A stretch of DNA of 64,000 bases from CAUZIR01 sp034421295 (GCA_034421295.1 DAOUKM010000019.1:124001-188000); one strand, 5' to 3'. Shown: positions 9,115 to 18,925, counted from the stretch's first letter. Numbers and translations: made by a program. Notes: generated by a model from the letters alone, not told the origin.

Positions 9115-9350
9115 ACTGTCCAACGATCAAGTCCGACGCAGTCATGCTGACGCACCAAGTTCCCGAGAGGTTGCTGACGAGTGGCTGCCCATGAAGCTGG
9201 CAGCCGAATCGGCGCGTGGCGGGTCAAGCTATATGGGCCGATTCTGCGGCGCACAGAGTCACTTCCCAGCGACGATGCGTCCGGTCAGGATCTATACCGT
9301 CAACTGCGCGAGTATCTCGTCGATTCCAATTTAGGATGGGGAGTCCATAG

Positions 9351-10763
9351 GTGAAGTCACGAACGCTCTTCGAGAAGATCTGGGACGCACACGTAGTAAC
9401 AGAGCAAGAGGGTCAGCCAACCCTCCTCTACGTCGATCTGCATCTGGTCCACGAGGTTACGTCTCCACAGGCCTTTGAGGGTCTACGTCTGGCGGGAAGA
9501 AGGGTGCGTAGGCCCGACCTAACCGTCGCAACTATGGATCACAACACGCCAACCTGGGAACTCGGAATACCTGTCAAGGACCCCATAGCAAAGCAGCAAC
9601 TGGACGCGCTCCAGCGGAACTGCAGTGATTTCGACGTGCAATTGTACGATCGATTCAGTCCCATGCAGGGGATAGTCCACATCATAGCCCCCGAGCAAGG
9701 CAGGACCCAGCCGGGCAAGATTATCGTCTGCGGCGACAGCCACACCTCAACGCATGGAGCGTTCGGTGCTTTCGCGCTCGGCATAGGAACCTCGGAGGTT
9801 GAGCACGTGCTGGCCACACAGACGCTCCGCCAGCAAAGGCCCAAGACCATGGAGATCAACGTCGACGGGCCAGCGCCAACCGGAGTCACGGCCAAGGACA
9901 TCATATTGGCCATAATCGGACACATGGGGGTGAGCGGTGCCGGCGGCCACGTCATAGAGTACACCGGTCAGGCGATTACCGACCTGTCTATGGAGGGTCG
10001 GATGACGGTCTGCAACATGTCGATAGAGGGTGGTGCACGAGCTGGGATGGTCGCCGCGGACGAGACAACATTTGATTACATGAGAGGCCGCCGATTCGCA
10101 CCGCAAGGGTCTGACTTTGACGAAGCAGTTGAGCAGTGGCGTCAGCTACGAACCGATCCAGGTGCAGCGTATGACAAACGTCTATCAATCAAGGCATCCG
10201 AGCTGGAACCACATGTCAGCTGGGGGACGAACCCGGGGATGGTGGCGCCGATAACCGGCCGGGTTCCCCATTTGGAGGAGGCTTCGGACGAGGCGGAACG
10301 CCGTTCATGGGAGAGTGCCCTAGATTACATGGCTCTGCCAGCAGGAATTCCGATTACCGATATCAGGATTGACCGCGCCTTCCTGGGTTCTTGCACCAAC
10401 GCGCGGATAGAGGACCTGCGCGCGGCGGCTGAGGTTGTGAGGGGCAAGAAAGTACACCAAGCCGTATATGCAATGGTCGTGCCCGGCTCGGCCGCCGTCA
10501 AAAGTCAGGCCGAAGAAGAGGGCCTGGACAGGATCTTCACAGAGGCCGGCTTCGATTGGCGAGTCGCTGGCTGCTCCATGTGCCTCGGCATGAATCCCGA
10601 CGTACTCAGTCCCGGCGAACGCTGCGCGTCTACTTCAAACCGCAACTTCGAGGGCCGACAGGGCAAGCGTGGCCGGACCCATCTGGTGAGTCCTCAGATG
10701 GCAGCAGCAGCCGCGTTAGCCGGACATTTCGTCGACGTTCGGGAAATCAACGGTCCCCGGTAA
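9351..10763 (+). CDS. leuC: 3-isopropylmalate dehydratase, large subunit
   Basis: 470 residues from a GTG start. An aconitase-family subunit carrying the [4Fe-4S] cluster that isomerises 2- to 3-isopropylmalate. Early motifs include TLFEKIWDAHV and DHNTPTW. Cluster cysteines appear in FLGSCTNARI and GCSMCLGMN (around residues 345, 407 and 410). GDSHTSTHGAFG is also present. It lies 236 bp after the epimerase and 27 bp before leuD. Confidence 0.96.
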   Translation: MKSRTLFEKIWDAHVVTEQEGQPTLLYVDLHLVHEVTSPQAFEGLRLAGRRVRRPDLTVATMDHNTPTWELGIPVKDPIAKQQLDALQRNCSDFDVQLYDRFSPMQGIVHIIAPEQGRTQPGKIIVCGDSHTSTHGAFGAFALGIGTSEVEHVLATQTLRQQRPKTMEINVDGPAPTGVTAKDIILAIIGHMGVSGAGGHVIEYTGQAITDLSMEGRMTVCNMSIEGGARAGMVAADETTFDYMRGRRFAPQGSDFDEAVEQWRQLRTDPGAAYDKRLSIKASELEPHVSWGTNPGMVAPITGRVPHLEEASDEAERRSWESALDYMALPAGIPITDIRIDRAFLGSCTNARIEDLRAAAEVVRGKKVHQAVYAMVVPGSAAVKSQAEEEGLDRIFTEAGFDWRVAGCSMCLGMNPDVLSPGERCASTSNRNFEGRQGKRGRTHLVSPQMAAAAALAGHFVDVREINGPR

Positions 10764-10790
10764 ATCTGGTAAGCGATCGAGGGAGAAGCT

Positions 10791-11405
10791 ATGAGGGCCT
10801 TTAGAAGTCACAGTGGCATCGTGGCGCCATTGGATCGAGTCAACGTCGATACGGACCAGATCATCCCCAAGCAGTTCCTCAAGCGCATCGAGAGGACAGG
10901 ATACGGTCAGTATCTATTCTTCGACTGGCGGCTGCTGGAGGACGGATCTCCTAACCCGGACTTTGAGCTAAACAGGCCGGGTTACCAAGACGCCTCGATA
11001 CTCGTTTCAGGAAAGAACTTTGGCTCCGGTTCCTCCAGAGAGCATGCCCCATGGGCCCTGCTCGACTTCGGCTTCAGGTGCGTCGTGGCACCCTCTTTCG
11101 CCGACATCTTTTACAACAACTGCTTTCAAAACGGGCTGCTGCCAGTCCGACTGTCGGAAGACGTGGTCCTTAAGATAATTCGCCATGCTCAAGAGCATCC
11201 CGGCTACCGGCTCAGCGTCGACCTGCAGGCCAAACGAGTCTGGGATGAAGGAGAGGACGTGGCGGAATCCTTCGAGATCGACGAATTCCGTCGCCAGTCG
11301 ATGCTCAAGGGCCTAGACGACATAGGACTCACCCTGGAGCACGAGTCCGACATAACAGCGTTCGAGACCAGCCGCAGCGTCCACGGCGGGGTGCTCACGG
11401 ACTAG
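10791..11405 (+). CDS. leuD: 3-isopropylmalate dehydratase, small subunit
   Basis: 204 residues, the swivel-domain partner of LeuC. Diagnostic motifs are NVDTDQIIPKQFLKRIERTG (residues 18-37), GKNFGSGSSREHAPWAL and FADIFYNNCFQNGLLPV. A GGGAGAAG RBS precedes the ATG. This is the last gene of the operon. leuB (3-isopropylmalate dehydrogenase) does not follow, because the next gene is convergent. Confidence 0.96.
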   Translation: MRAFRSHSGIVAPLDRVNVDTDQIIPKQFLKRIERTGYGQYLFFDWRLLEDGSPNPDFELNRPGYQDASILVSGKNFGSGSSREHAPWALLDFGFRCVVAPSFADIFYNNCFQNGLLPVRLSEDVVLKIIRHAQEHPGYRLSVDLQAKRVWDEGEDVAESFEIDEFRRQSMLKGLDDIGLTLEHESDITAFETSRSVHGGVLTD

Positions 11406-11463
11406 GACTTCGCGTCCCCCATCAATGCCGCCTGCACGGTTGAGTTTGAGCAGACGGGACTAC

Positions 11464-13362
11464 TCAGTTCTCGGCAGGCATAGCTGGTGGGCCGGCAGAT
11501 TCGTCTTCTCCCTCAGCCTGGCCGTGGTGGCCGATAATTTCCAGTGAGGCGGCCTCCTCCAGTTCAACCCGGCGACGGGCAAGGTCTGTCGGAGTCTCCT
11601 TCTGTTTACCGGCAGAGGGTATTGCGCCCTGCAAGGCATCGACCTCTCTGTTGATGGCAACCCGGAATTGGGAACTGAATTCCCCAACCTTTCGGAATTT
11701 TCGGTAGCGCCGTCTGGAGCGCCGAAAGTTCGACCATGTCCCCACCTCCGCCAAGTGTCGCAGCAGACCACGGCGGAGATGACGCGCCGCATCGTCGGGG
11801 CTGCTATGGGCAGCGCCTACCGGCTCGTGCACGACCTCATCTATTAGCCCCAGCTCCAAGCAGTCGCCGGACGTCATCTTCAGAGACTCGGCCACCTCCT
11901 TGACCTTTGACTCGTCCTGATAGATGAGGCCGGCAGCGTCCTCGGGGGACATAACAGTGTAGATGGCGTTTTGCATCATCAGGACTCGGTCAGCAACCGC
12001 TAGCGCCAGGGCGCCCTCACTGCCTCCCTCACCAATTACAGCCGCGATCGTTGGCACCTCCAGCGACGCCAGCTTAGCCATGCATGTGGCGATGGCGTTG
12101 CCCATGCCGCGATTTTCGGAGTCTAGCCCTGGATGAGGGCGGGGCGTGTCTATGAGCGTAATGACGGGAATCTCGAACTTCTCGGCCAGGCTCATCGCGC
12201 GATAGGCCTTCCGAAAGCCTTCCGGCAACGTCATCCCGTCGTGCCTGTCCTGTTTGCCATCCCGGCCCCGTTCCTGCCCTATAAGCATTACTGTTTGGGC
12301 GCCGAGGTGACCGAGGCCACACACCATTGATGGGTCATCTCCAAACGAGCGGTCTCCGCGCAACTCGACAAAGTTGAGGACAATGCGGCCGACGTAGTCC
12401 ATGGTCGTGGGGCGCGACGTGTGACGGGCCAGGTTGACCGACTGCCAAGCTCTCTGCCTGGGGAGCGAAACTACGCTCTTTCGTCTCCTCTTGCGATAGC
12501 TGAGGCGGAATTCGGGACCCATGAGCTCCAGCATCACCGACAGCATCTCCCGCAGTTCCGTGCGTGCCACCACACCGTCAATCATGCCATTCGCTAGCTG
12601 AGCCTCTGACGTGTGAGACTCGCTTCTCACGGGACGGCTGTCCGGCCCGCTCAAGGACCCGATCGGGGCAAAACTCACTATTGCGCCAGGCTCGGCTATC
12701 GTGACATCTGCGAGGTTGGCAAAGCTGGCGAACACCTGGCCGGTTGATGGATTTGCCAACACGGATATAAAAGGCAGCCGTCTTTCGGAAAAGCGGTTTA
12801 CGGCGACCGTCGTCTTCGCCATCTGTAACAGGGAGAGCAATCCTTCCTGCACGCGGCTGCCACCGCTGGTCACGATAGCGACCACGGGCAGCTTTCTCCT
12901 AACGGCGTGCTCGAACGCGAGCGCGACCTTCTCGCCGACCACCGTTCCCATCGAGCCGCCCATGAAGCCGAAATCAAGAACAATCAGCACGACCGGGCTG
13001 TCACCGATTGAGCAGGTCCCGGTGACAACGGCCTCCGTCAGCCCCGTACGTCGCTGATCCGAAAATATGCGTCGCTTGTACGACACCCTGGAGGAGAAAG
13101 ACAGTGGATCTAGCGAGACGATGGACCGGTTGATTTCACGAAAACTACCTTGATCAGCAACCGAAGCGATGCGGTCGCGGGCCGACATCGCATAGTGGAA
13201 CCTGCAAACGGGACATACCCTCAACTGGCTGTAGAGGGGCGAGTCAACGAGGATCGCACCGCAAACCAAGCAGGTCTCGCGCGGTGCATACGTCCGGTGT
13301 GCCCCGGCTCTGCCACCGCGGCGGACTACGAAACTAAGTAGGTCTGCGAGGCTACGCACCAT
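11464..13362 (-). CDS. accDA: Acetyl-CoA carboxylase carboxyltransferase, fused beta-alpha subunits (AccD-AccA)
   Basis: 632 residues. The N-terminal half is AccD, with a four-Cys zinc finger (C31, C34, C50, C53) and a crotonase-fold core with the SGGSRVQEGLLSL oxyanion region. From about residue 315 the sequence becomes AccA (VELRGDRSFGDDPSMVCGL, then ERGRDGKQDRHDG and GEGGSEGALAL). Together they transfer CO2 from carboxybiotin to acetyl-CoA to make malonyl-CoA. In E. coli these are two proteins; here they are one frame with no intervening stop. It lies 93 bp downstream of ftsK on the same strand. AccB and AccC are not in the window. Confidence 0.95.
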   Translation of the reverse strand: MVRSLADLLSFVVRRGGRAGAHRTYAPRETCLVCGAILVDSPLYSQLRVCPVCRFHYAMSARDRIASVADQGSFREINRSIVSLDPLSFSSRVSYKRRIFSDQRRTGLTEAVVTGTCSIGDSPVVLIVLDFGFMGGSMGTVVGEKVALAFEHAVRRKLPVVAIVTSGGSRVQEGLLSLLQMAKTTVAVNRFSERRLPFISVLANPSTGQVFASFANLADVTIAEPGAIVSFAPIGSLSGPDSRPVRSESHTSEAQLANGMIDGVVARTELREMLSVMLELMGPEFRLSYRKRRRKSVVSLPRQRAWQSVNLARHTSRPTTMDYVGRIVLNFVELRGDRSFGDDPSMVCGLGHLGAQTVMLIGQERGRDGKQDRHDGMTLPEGFRKAYRAMSLAEKFEIPVITLIDTPRPHPGLDSENRGMGNAIATCMAKLASLEVPTIAAVIGEGGSEGALALAVADRVLMMQNAIYTVMSPEDAAGLIYQDESKVKEVAESLKMTSGDCLELGLIDEVVHEPVGAAHSSPDDAARHLRRGLLRHLAEVGTWSNFRRSRRRYRKFRKVGEFSSQFRVAINREVDALQGAIPSAGKQKETPTDLARRRVELEEAASLEIIGHHGQAEGEDESAGPPAMPAEN

Positions 13363-13455
13363 CCGGAGTACTCCGAGTCCCCTGAACCGCTTCCCGTCTC
13401 GCCTGGGGCCTTATTGGTGTTAGCTGAAGGCGGATGGAGTGCCGTGCCCTAGGTC

Positions 13456-16074
13456 CTAGTCGATTATAACATCGCGGGATTTCGAGCCATCGCTCGGCCC
13501 AACAATACCCTGCTCTTCCAGTTCGTCCATCAACCTAGCGGCCCGAGGGTATCCAATTCTCAGCCGCCTCTGCAATAAAGACGTTGAGAGCTTGCGCTGT
13601 TTGTGTGCCAGCTCCAAGGCTCGATCCATAAGGTCATCCCCCGCCCCTGCCGACCCGGCACTAACGCCGTCGCTATCGCCCTCCTCCGGCACCTCTAGTC
13701 CGACCGCCGGCAGGGGGGCCCATTTCGTGGTCTTCCAGAATTCGACCAGTTGACGCACCTCTTCGTCAGAGATGAAGACGCCCTGAACACGGCTGGGCCT
13801 TGAGGCATCTATCGGCTGGTAGAGCATGTCCCCTCGGCCCAGCAGCTTCTCCGCTCCAGCAGAATCCAGGATTGTTCGAGAGTCGACCTGGGAAGTTACT
13901 CCAAAGGCGATTCGGCTGGGAAAGTTGGCCTTGATCAAGCCAGTCAACACGTCTACCGACGGACGCTGCGTGGCGATGACCAGGTGGATTCCGGTGGCCC
14001 TCCCGAGCTGGGCCAGTCGGCACAGGGATTGCTCCACGTCGAAGGACGAGGTCATCATCAAGTCGGCCAGTTCGTCGACCACCAACACCAGATAGGGCAT
14101 CTTCTCCTTGGCCTGGGCGTTGTAGGAGGAGATATTGCGAACACCGACCTGCTCAAGATGCCGGTAGCGCTTGAACATCTCGGCGATAAGCGCCTTCAGT
14201 AAAGGCACAACCTTGTCGGTTTCCACAACGACCGGAGTCAACAGGTGTGGTATGCCGTTGTAGGGCGTAAGCTCCACCCTCTTCGGATCCACCAACAGCA
14301 GCCTAAGTTCAGATGGGGACTTTTCCATCGTAAGACACGAGACGATGGTGTTTAGGCATACGCTCTTGCCGCTCCCGGTCGCTCCGGCGACCAGTAAATG
14401 CGGCAATCGGGCCAGATCAAGTACGGCGGTATCGCCCCCGCTACCCTTGCCCAAAGCTATGGGGAGCGAGCCCTTTTTCCTCAACTTCTTGAACTCCGAA
14501 CTCTCCATCACGTTCCGTAACGTGACCAGCTCAGGAACGGCGTTTGGCACCTCTATGCCCACAAGAGACGTGCCCATAACCGGCGACTCGATCCGTATGG
14601 AAGGGGTTCGGAGAGCTAGCGCCAGATCTTTCTCCCTCTGCAAGATCGTGTCTACTTTAACCCTGGTCTTGGTCTCGACGCGTTGCCTGACCGGCCTACC
14701 CGCTTCGTTGACAATCGCCTTGCCCTGCTTGTCTGTGGCATTCTCCTGTCTGTACCTTCGCACCCACCCGGGCTCCAGACCGTACATGGTCACCGCTGGG
14801 CCGGGCTGAGTCATCTTCACTTCTACCTCGACGCCGTAGTCGCCTAGAGTGTCTCGGATCGTGGTGGAGATCTCGCTCATCTCGGCCCGGGTAATGCCCT
14901 GAACCTGCTTGTTTACGAGCATGGAGAGGTTGGGCAGAGACCATGCCTTGGCCCACTTATCAAGGATGGGCCTCTCGTCAGCGCCCGTGGACCCGGCAGT
15001 CATCTCCTCCTCGGCATCTTCGAGGCCGGCTGTCGCCGAAACCTCCTCGCCTGCCGAATTGTTCCAAAAGCGATTGACCTTGGCTCCGTTCACGGTCAGG
15101 AGGCCGTCACTTGACGTTGAAAGTTCCCTGGAATCGTCCTCCTCGACAGGCGACCCGTCGAGGTGAGCAATGGAGGTGAGGGCCGAAATGGCACCGGTTT
15201 CCCACTCATCCTCCTCGATGTCTGAGTTGCCCATGCCGCCGTTCGGTTCATAGTCCGAATCCGGGGCCGGACTCTCAACCTCCAACGGCTCGGTCGACCC
15301 TATAGCAGTAGACGTGACAAATGCGTCGGCCTTGATCTCATCAAACTCCGCACCTGCCTCGCTTTGGTCTTCAACCGCCAGTTGCTCCTCAGAGGAGATA
15401 CGGAATTCCCTGACGGCTCCGGTTACTCCTCCCCACAGACTGGCCACGCCCTGCCGTACCAGGCTCCACAAGTCCACAATTGCAGAGTAAGCCGCCAGTC
15501 CCAACCGGCCCGCAATAACGCCCGAGCGTTGGGCGGTCCGCAAGGCCAAGATCGGCTGAACGATCGCGACTGCGGCCGCAACCAGAGAACCGGCGACCAT
15601 GAACGCCAACCATCCCGAGCCCCGTGTCACGTAGGTGGCTATGTCGCCGCCGAGCGACACTTCGCCCTGCCTAGTGAAGGCGTCGAGCGGGGAACCGAAA
15701 CTCGTCTCGAACGCGGACATGGCCGCAACCGCTGCCAGGGACAGGGCGAGTGTACTTGCCCAAAGACGTAGATTTGGCACGCGACGCGGCCGCACTACGA
15801 GCGATCCTAGAAGGGCCACCAGCCACACGCCCAGCGGTGCAACACCAAGTCCAACCGCCGTGATCACTCGCTCTTCGGAGAGGGAGTAGATATCGCCCAG
15901 AGAGTGCCTGAACAGGGAAACCAAGGCCCCGACAGCTACAAGGGACACCAGTATGAGGATCAACAGCAAGGCCTTCGGCCGGCCACGCAGAACCGAGCCC
16001 ACGTTCTTGCCAGCGGCCGTGAATGCCGTCCCGCCATCGCGGGTCTGTGCCTTGATCTTGCTTGAGGCTACCAT
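13456..16074 (-). CDS. ftsK: DNA translocase FtsK/SpoIIIE
   Basis: 872 residues. The first 215 or so hold about four hydrophobic membrane spans. An acidic, low-complexity linker (about 235-345) follows, then the alpha/beta motor with Walker A GATGSGKS (about 565) and Walker B LVLVVDELADLMM (about 665). A C-terminal gamma winged helix (SLLQRRLRIGYPRAARLMD) ends the protein. It pumps chromosome termini through the septum and would activate XerCD at dif. It lies 50 bp downstream of the RNase J gene. Confidence 0.95.
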   Translation of the reverse strand: MVASSKIKAQTRDGGTAFTAAGKNVGSVLRGRPKALLLILILVSLVAVGALVSLFRHSLGDIYSLSEERVITAVGLGVAPLGVWLVALLGSLVVRPRRVPNLRLWASTLALSLAAVAAMSAFETSFGSPLDAFTRQGEVSLGGDIATYVTRGSGWLAFMVAGSLVAAAVAIVQPILALRTAQRSGVIAGRLGLAAYSAIVDLWSLVRQGVASLWGGVTGAVREFRISSEEQLAVEDQSEAGAEFDEIKADAFVTSTAIGSTEPLEVESPAPDSDYEPNGGMGNSDIEEDEWETGAISALTSIAHLDGSPVEEDDSRELSTSSDGLLTVNGAKVNRFWNNSAGEEVSATAGLEDAEEEMTAGSTGADERPILDKWAKAWSLPNLSMLVNKQVQGITRAEMSEISTTIRDTLGDYGVEVEVKMTQPGPAVTMYGLEPGWVRRYRQENATDKQGKAIVNEAGRPVRQRVETKTRVKVDTILQREKDLALALRTPSIRIESPVMGTSLVGIEVPNAVPELVTLRNVMESSEFKKLRKKGSLPIALGKGSGGDTAVLDLARLPHLLVAGATGSGKSVCLNTIVSCLTMEKSPSELRLLLVDPKRVELTPYNGIPHLLTPVVVETDKVVPLLKALIAEMFKRYRHLEQVGVRNISSYNAQAKEKMPYLVLVVDELADLMMTSSFDVEQSLCRLAQLGRATGIHLVIATQRPSVDVLTGLIKANFPSRIAFGVTSQVDSRTILDSAGAEKLLGRGDMLYQPIDASRPSRVQGVFISDEEVRQLVEFWKTTKWAPLPAVGLEVPEEGDSDGVSAGSAGAGDDLMDRALELAHKQRKLSTSLLQRRLRIGYPRAARLMDELEEQGIVGPSDGSKSRDVIID

Positions 16075-16124
16075 CGACGCGTCCTCCGTACTCGGTCGCA
16101 GGCGGAGGATGCACGGGCGTGTCT

Positions 16125-17855
16125 TTAGCGCGTCCGCCTCTCCAATGTCTCGACCAGAGTAAGGACGGTGGGCCTACGCTTGGTTTCCTTATAGAGGTAA
16201 TCGGAGACGCAGGCCGTCACCTTGGCTTTAGTATAGCCAAAATCTAAGACTTTTCCGGCCTCATTTTCCAGCATCGAATGCACCACTTGCGCGGCATTTT
16301 CCAGCAGGGTCTGCGCAATGGCCGGGGCATCGAACCCACGAGAGTCGACTGTGGGACGTCGAATGGGCTCCCCGGTAGCAGCGTCAAGCGACAGCACTAC
16401 GACAACGACTCCGCAGCTAGACAGTCGGTTTCGCTCTGCCAAGACTGCTGAATGCCCGCCCCACAATCTGTGACCCGCTACGTACACATCTTCGACCGGC
16501 AAACGGTCGACAACGCCCGCGTGTGTCGGGGAGATCTCCAGTACTTCACCGTCCTCCAAGACAAATGTGTCGTTCGAGCCCATGCCGAGGGATTGCGCCA
16601 GTTGGGCATGTGCAACCAGGTGCCTATGTTCGCCATGGACGGGAACAAAATAGGTGGGTCTTACCAGATTCAGTATGAGCTTCAGTTCTTCCCGGGCCGC
16701 GTGGCCGTGCACATGGACCATGGCATTTCTGCTGGAAATAACCTCGGCGCCCTGACGGTACAGATCGTCGACCGTGCGCGCCACCAGGGTTTCGTTGCCG
16801 GGTATTGGCGAGGACGAGATTATCACCGTGTCGCCCCGTTCTATCTCGACATCCTTGTGCTCTCCCCTAGACATTCGCACCAAGGCAGAGGTGGGCTCTC
16901 CCTGAGCCCCGGTAGCCAAGACGATCAATTCATCGAATGGCAGCCTGCGCGCTTCCCGCAGCGACACAACGGTACCTGGTGGTGCCTGAAGGTATCCCAT
17001 ATCAAGGGCCATGTTCACGTTGTTGCGCATGCTCCTGCCGACCACCGCAACCTTCCGGGAGTGTTTAACCGCGGAGTCAATTACCATCTGCACCCGCGAT
17101 ATGAGGGACGCGAAAGTAGCGACGATGATTCGGGCATCGGCTTCGGCCACCACCCTGTCGATTGCGGCGCGGACTTCCTGCTCGGAGGGCGTATATCCCT
17201 CAACCTCCGCGTAAGTCGAGTCCGAGCACAAAAGCACCACTCCCTCCTCCGCGAGCTCGGCCAGCTTGGCGAAGTCGGTGGTGTGACCATCGACCGGAGT
17301 GTGATCGATCTTAAAGTCTCCGGTATGGACGACCACGCCCAATGGGGTCCGTATTGCCACACCCATAGCGTCGGGAATGGAGTGGCACATCCGAAAAAAC
17401 TCGACCTCCAGGCCACCTATGCTCAATGGCGAACACGGCTCAACAACGTGCAGTTCGGACGATCCGAGCAGTCCGTGCTCCCTGAGCTTGACGGATATCA
17501 GGCCATTGGTGAGCCGGGAAGAGTAGACGGGGGCATCGAGTTCGGGCAATACGTAAGGTAGTGCTCCGGTATGGTCTTCATGGCCATGAGTCACCAGAAT
17601 AGCGCGCACACGCTCGCGATTCTGTGCCAGGAAAGTGACATCTGGAATGACGAAGTCTATGCCGGGCATGCGTTCATCGGGGAAGAGGATGCCAGCGTCT
17701 ATTACGACGATGTCATCCCCTGATTCGATGGCCATCATGTTGCGGCCGATTTCGCCCAAGCCGCCGAGCGGGATTACGCGGAGGCGAGCTTGCGTCACCC
17801 TAAAAGAGTTGTCCTTGCCTCGGTCCGTCGATCCCAGCAGACTCTGAAACTTCAT
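16125..17855 (-). CDS. rnj: Ribonuclease J (beta-CASP metallo-beta-lactamase RNase)
   Basis: 576 residues, mixed 5'-exo/endoribonuclease for mRNA decay and rRNA maturation. The N-terminal core is LRVIPLGGLGEIGRNMM. The zinc motif HGHEDH is at residues 90-95, with further ligands in HTGDFKID. Beta-CASP motifs include GAQGEPTSAL and HVHGHA. The ATG at 17855 makes it overlap the upstream uracil-DNA glycosylase gene by 56 bp. A GTG at 17798 begins 1 nt after that gene's stop and gives the N-terminus MTQARLRVIPLGG, typical of the family, so the true protein may be 557 residues. Confidence 0.93.
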   Translation of the reverse strand: MKFQSLLGSTDRGKDNSFRVTQARLRVIPLGGLGEIGRNMMAIESGDDIVVIDAGILFPDERMPGIDFVIPDVTFLAQNRERVRAILVTHGHEDHTGALPYVLPELDAPVYSSRLTNGLISVKLREHGLLGSSELHVVEPCSPLSIGGLEVEFFRMCHSIPDAMGVAIRTPLGVVVHTGDFKIDHTPVDGHTTDFAKLAELAEEGVVLLCSDSTYAEVEGYTPSEQEVRAAIDRVVAEADARIIVATFASLISRVQMVIDSAVKHSRKVAVVGRSMRNNVNMALDMGYLQAPPGTVVSLREARRLPFDELIVLATGAQGEPTSALVRMSRGEHKDVEIERGDTVIISSSPIPGNETLVARTVDDLYRQGAEVISSRNAMVHVHGHAAREELKLILNLVRPTYFVPVHGEHRHLVAHAQLAQSLGMGSNDTFVLEDGEVLEISPTHAGVVDRLPVEDVYVAGHRLWGGHSAVLAERNRLSSCGVVVVVLSLDAATGEPIRRPTVDSRGFDAPAIAQTLLENAAQVVHSMLENEAGKVLDFGYTKAKVTACVSDYLYKETKRRPTVLTLVETLERRTR

Positions 17856-18522
17856 TCATTCCGGTCTGGCCTTCAGGGACAGGCTTCGGCGGAAGGCCAT
17901 CAAGATCCATGCCCAACTGGGCAGCCGAAAGTCGTTCAGGCGACGGTTGCTCATCTGGTGGCTCGGTGGCTATCAGGGCCGGCAGCTTGCGAAAGTCTTC
18001 CTCAAGGGCCGGCCTCAAACGGGGATTATGCAAGATCGCTGCCGGGTGGTAGACGGGGAACACAACTCGACTACGCCAGCGCCTTGGCCGCCCACGGGAC
18101 TTACTGATCGCCTCGCCTGGGAAGAACTTTGCAAACGAATGCCGTCCCAACGTGACGATCACCCTTGGATTGACTAACTCGATCTGTTGATCGAGATAGG
18201 GCCTGCAGGTCTCCATCTCCGATTCACGTGGGTCCCTGTTCTCCGGAGGTCGGCACTTGATCATATTGCAGATGTAGACGTCGGATCGCCCTAACCCTAT
18301 CGAGGCCAGCATCTGGTCGAGCACCCCACCGGCCGCGCCCACAAACGGTCGCCCCTGACGGTCCTCATGAAATCCAGGAGCTTCGCCGATGAACATGATG
18401 TCAGCATCGGCGTCACCCTCCCCGGGCACCGCGTTAGTGCGTGTGTCGGACAGAGGGCAGAGTGTACATCCGCGGACCTGCTCGAGCAGCGTCAAATAGG
18501 CGTTGCGGACCACATCGTTCAT
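17800..18522 (-). CDS. Uracil-DNA glycosylase, family 4 (Fe-S)
   Basis: 240 residues. It excises uracil from DNA to begin base-excision repair. Family 4 marks are the CTLC pair at residues 19-22, two further cysteines (CNMIKCRPPEN and ETCRPY) completing a 4Fe-4S site, the water-activating motif GEAPGFHED and the HPAAILHNP uracil-site motif. The C-terminal 50 residues are variable. It overlaps the longer RNase J reading frame by 56 bp. An intrinsic terminator lies between it and acpP, so it likely has its own promoter. Confidence 0.93.
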   Translation of the reverse strand: MNDVVRNAYLTLLEQVRGCTLCPLSDTRTNAVPGEGDADADIMFIGEAPGFHEDRQGRPFVGAAGGVLDQMLASIGLGRSDVYICNMIKCRPPENRDPRESEMETCRPYLDQQIELVNPRVIVTLGRHSFAKFFPGEAISKSRGRPRRWRSRVVFPVYHPAAILHNPRLRPALEEDFRKLPALIATEPPDEQPSPERLSAAQLGMDLDGLPPKPVPEGQTGMNEVSESAGIDGPRQGQLF

Positions 18523-18579
18523 CGATCGAACGGTACCACAGGACCAATGGGGCGGCCAATTTGCGTGTGGCCGAGACGC

Positions 18580-18606
18580 AAAAGAAGGGCAGGCGGCCTG
18601 CCCCTC
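18580..18606 (-). terminator. Intrinsic terminator after acpP
   Basis: On the minus strand GGGCAGG-CCG-CCTGCCC forms a 7-bp stem followed by TTCTTTT. It lies 38 bp after the acpP stop and ends the YceD-rpmF-fabD-nusB-acpP transcript before the glycosylase gene. Confidence 0.75.
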
Positions 18607-18643
18607 TAATCACCTAAGCCCAGTCTGGGCAGGGCCTCTCCGG

Positions 18644-18901
18644 CTAGTCAGAGACGCCTTTAGTCCTGAGGAATTCTACCGCTTCCTCAACGGTAGTTAT
18701 CTTCTCGGCCTCTTCGTCCGAAATCTCGACGGTGTTGGCATCGTCGCTGAACTCCTCCTCGAAGGCCATTATCAACTCCACCAGGTCCAACGAATCAGCG
18801 TTCAGGTCATCGACAAACGACGCTTCGAGAACTACATCCTCGGCCTCCACGCCCAGTTTGTCGGTTACGACGGCTCTTACTCGATCAAGAACGGTTGCCA
18901 T
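18644..18901 (-). CDS. acpP: Acyl carrier protein
   Basis: 85 residues, very acidic. It carries growing acyl chains on a 4'-phosphopantetheine attached to the Ser of the ADSLDLVELIM motif (about residue 38). The ATG at 18901 is 5 nt from the core of an AAGGAGGAG RBS. The in-frame TTG three bases earlier is too close to that RBS. It is the last gene of the operon with nusB and fabD. Confidence 0.95.
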   Translation of the reverse strand: MATVLDRVRAVVTDKLGVEAEDVVLEASFVDDLNADSLDLVELIMAFEEEFSDDANTVEISDEEAEKITTVEEAVEFLRTKGVSD

Positions 18902-18925
18902 CAACTCCTCCTTACGGGAAAAGGA

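Noticed and set aside
15364..17561. Long plus-strand frames inside ftsK and the RNase J gene
   Set aside because: They are complementary-strand shadows of conserved genes, with no motifs of their own.
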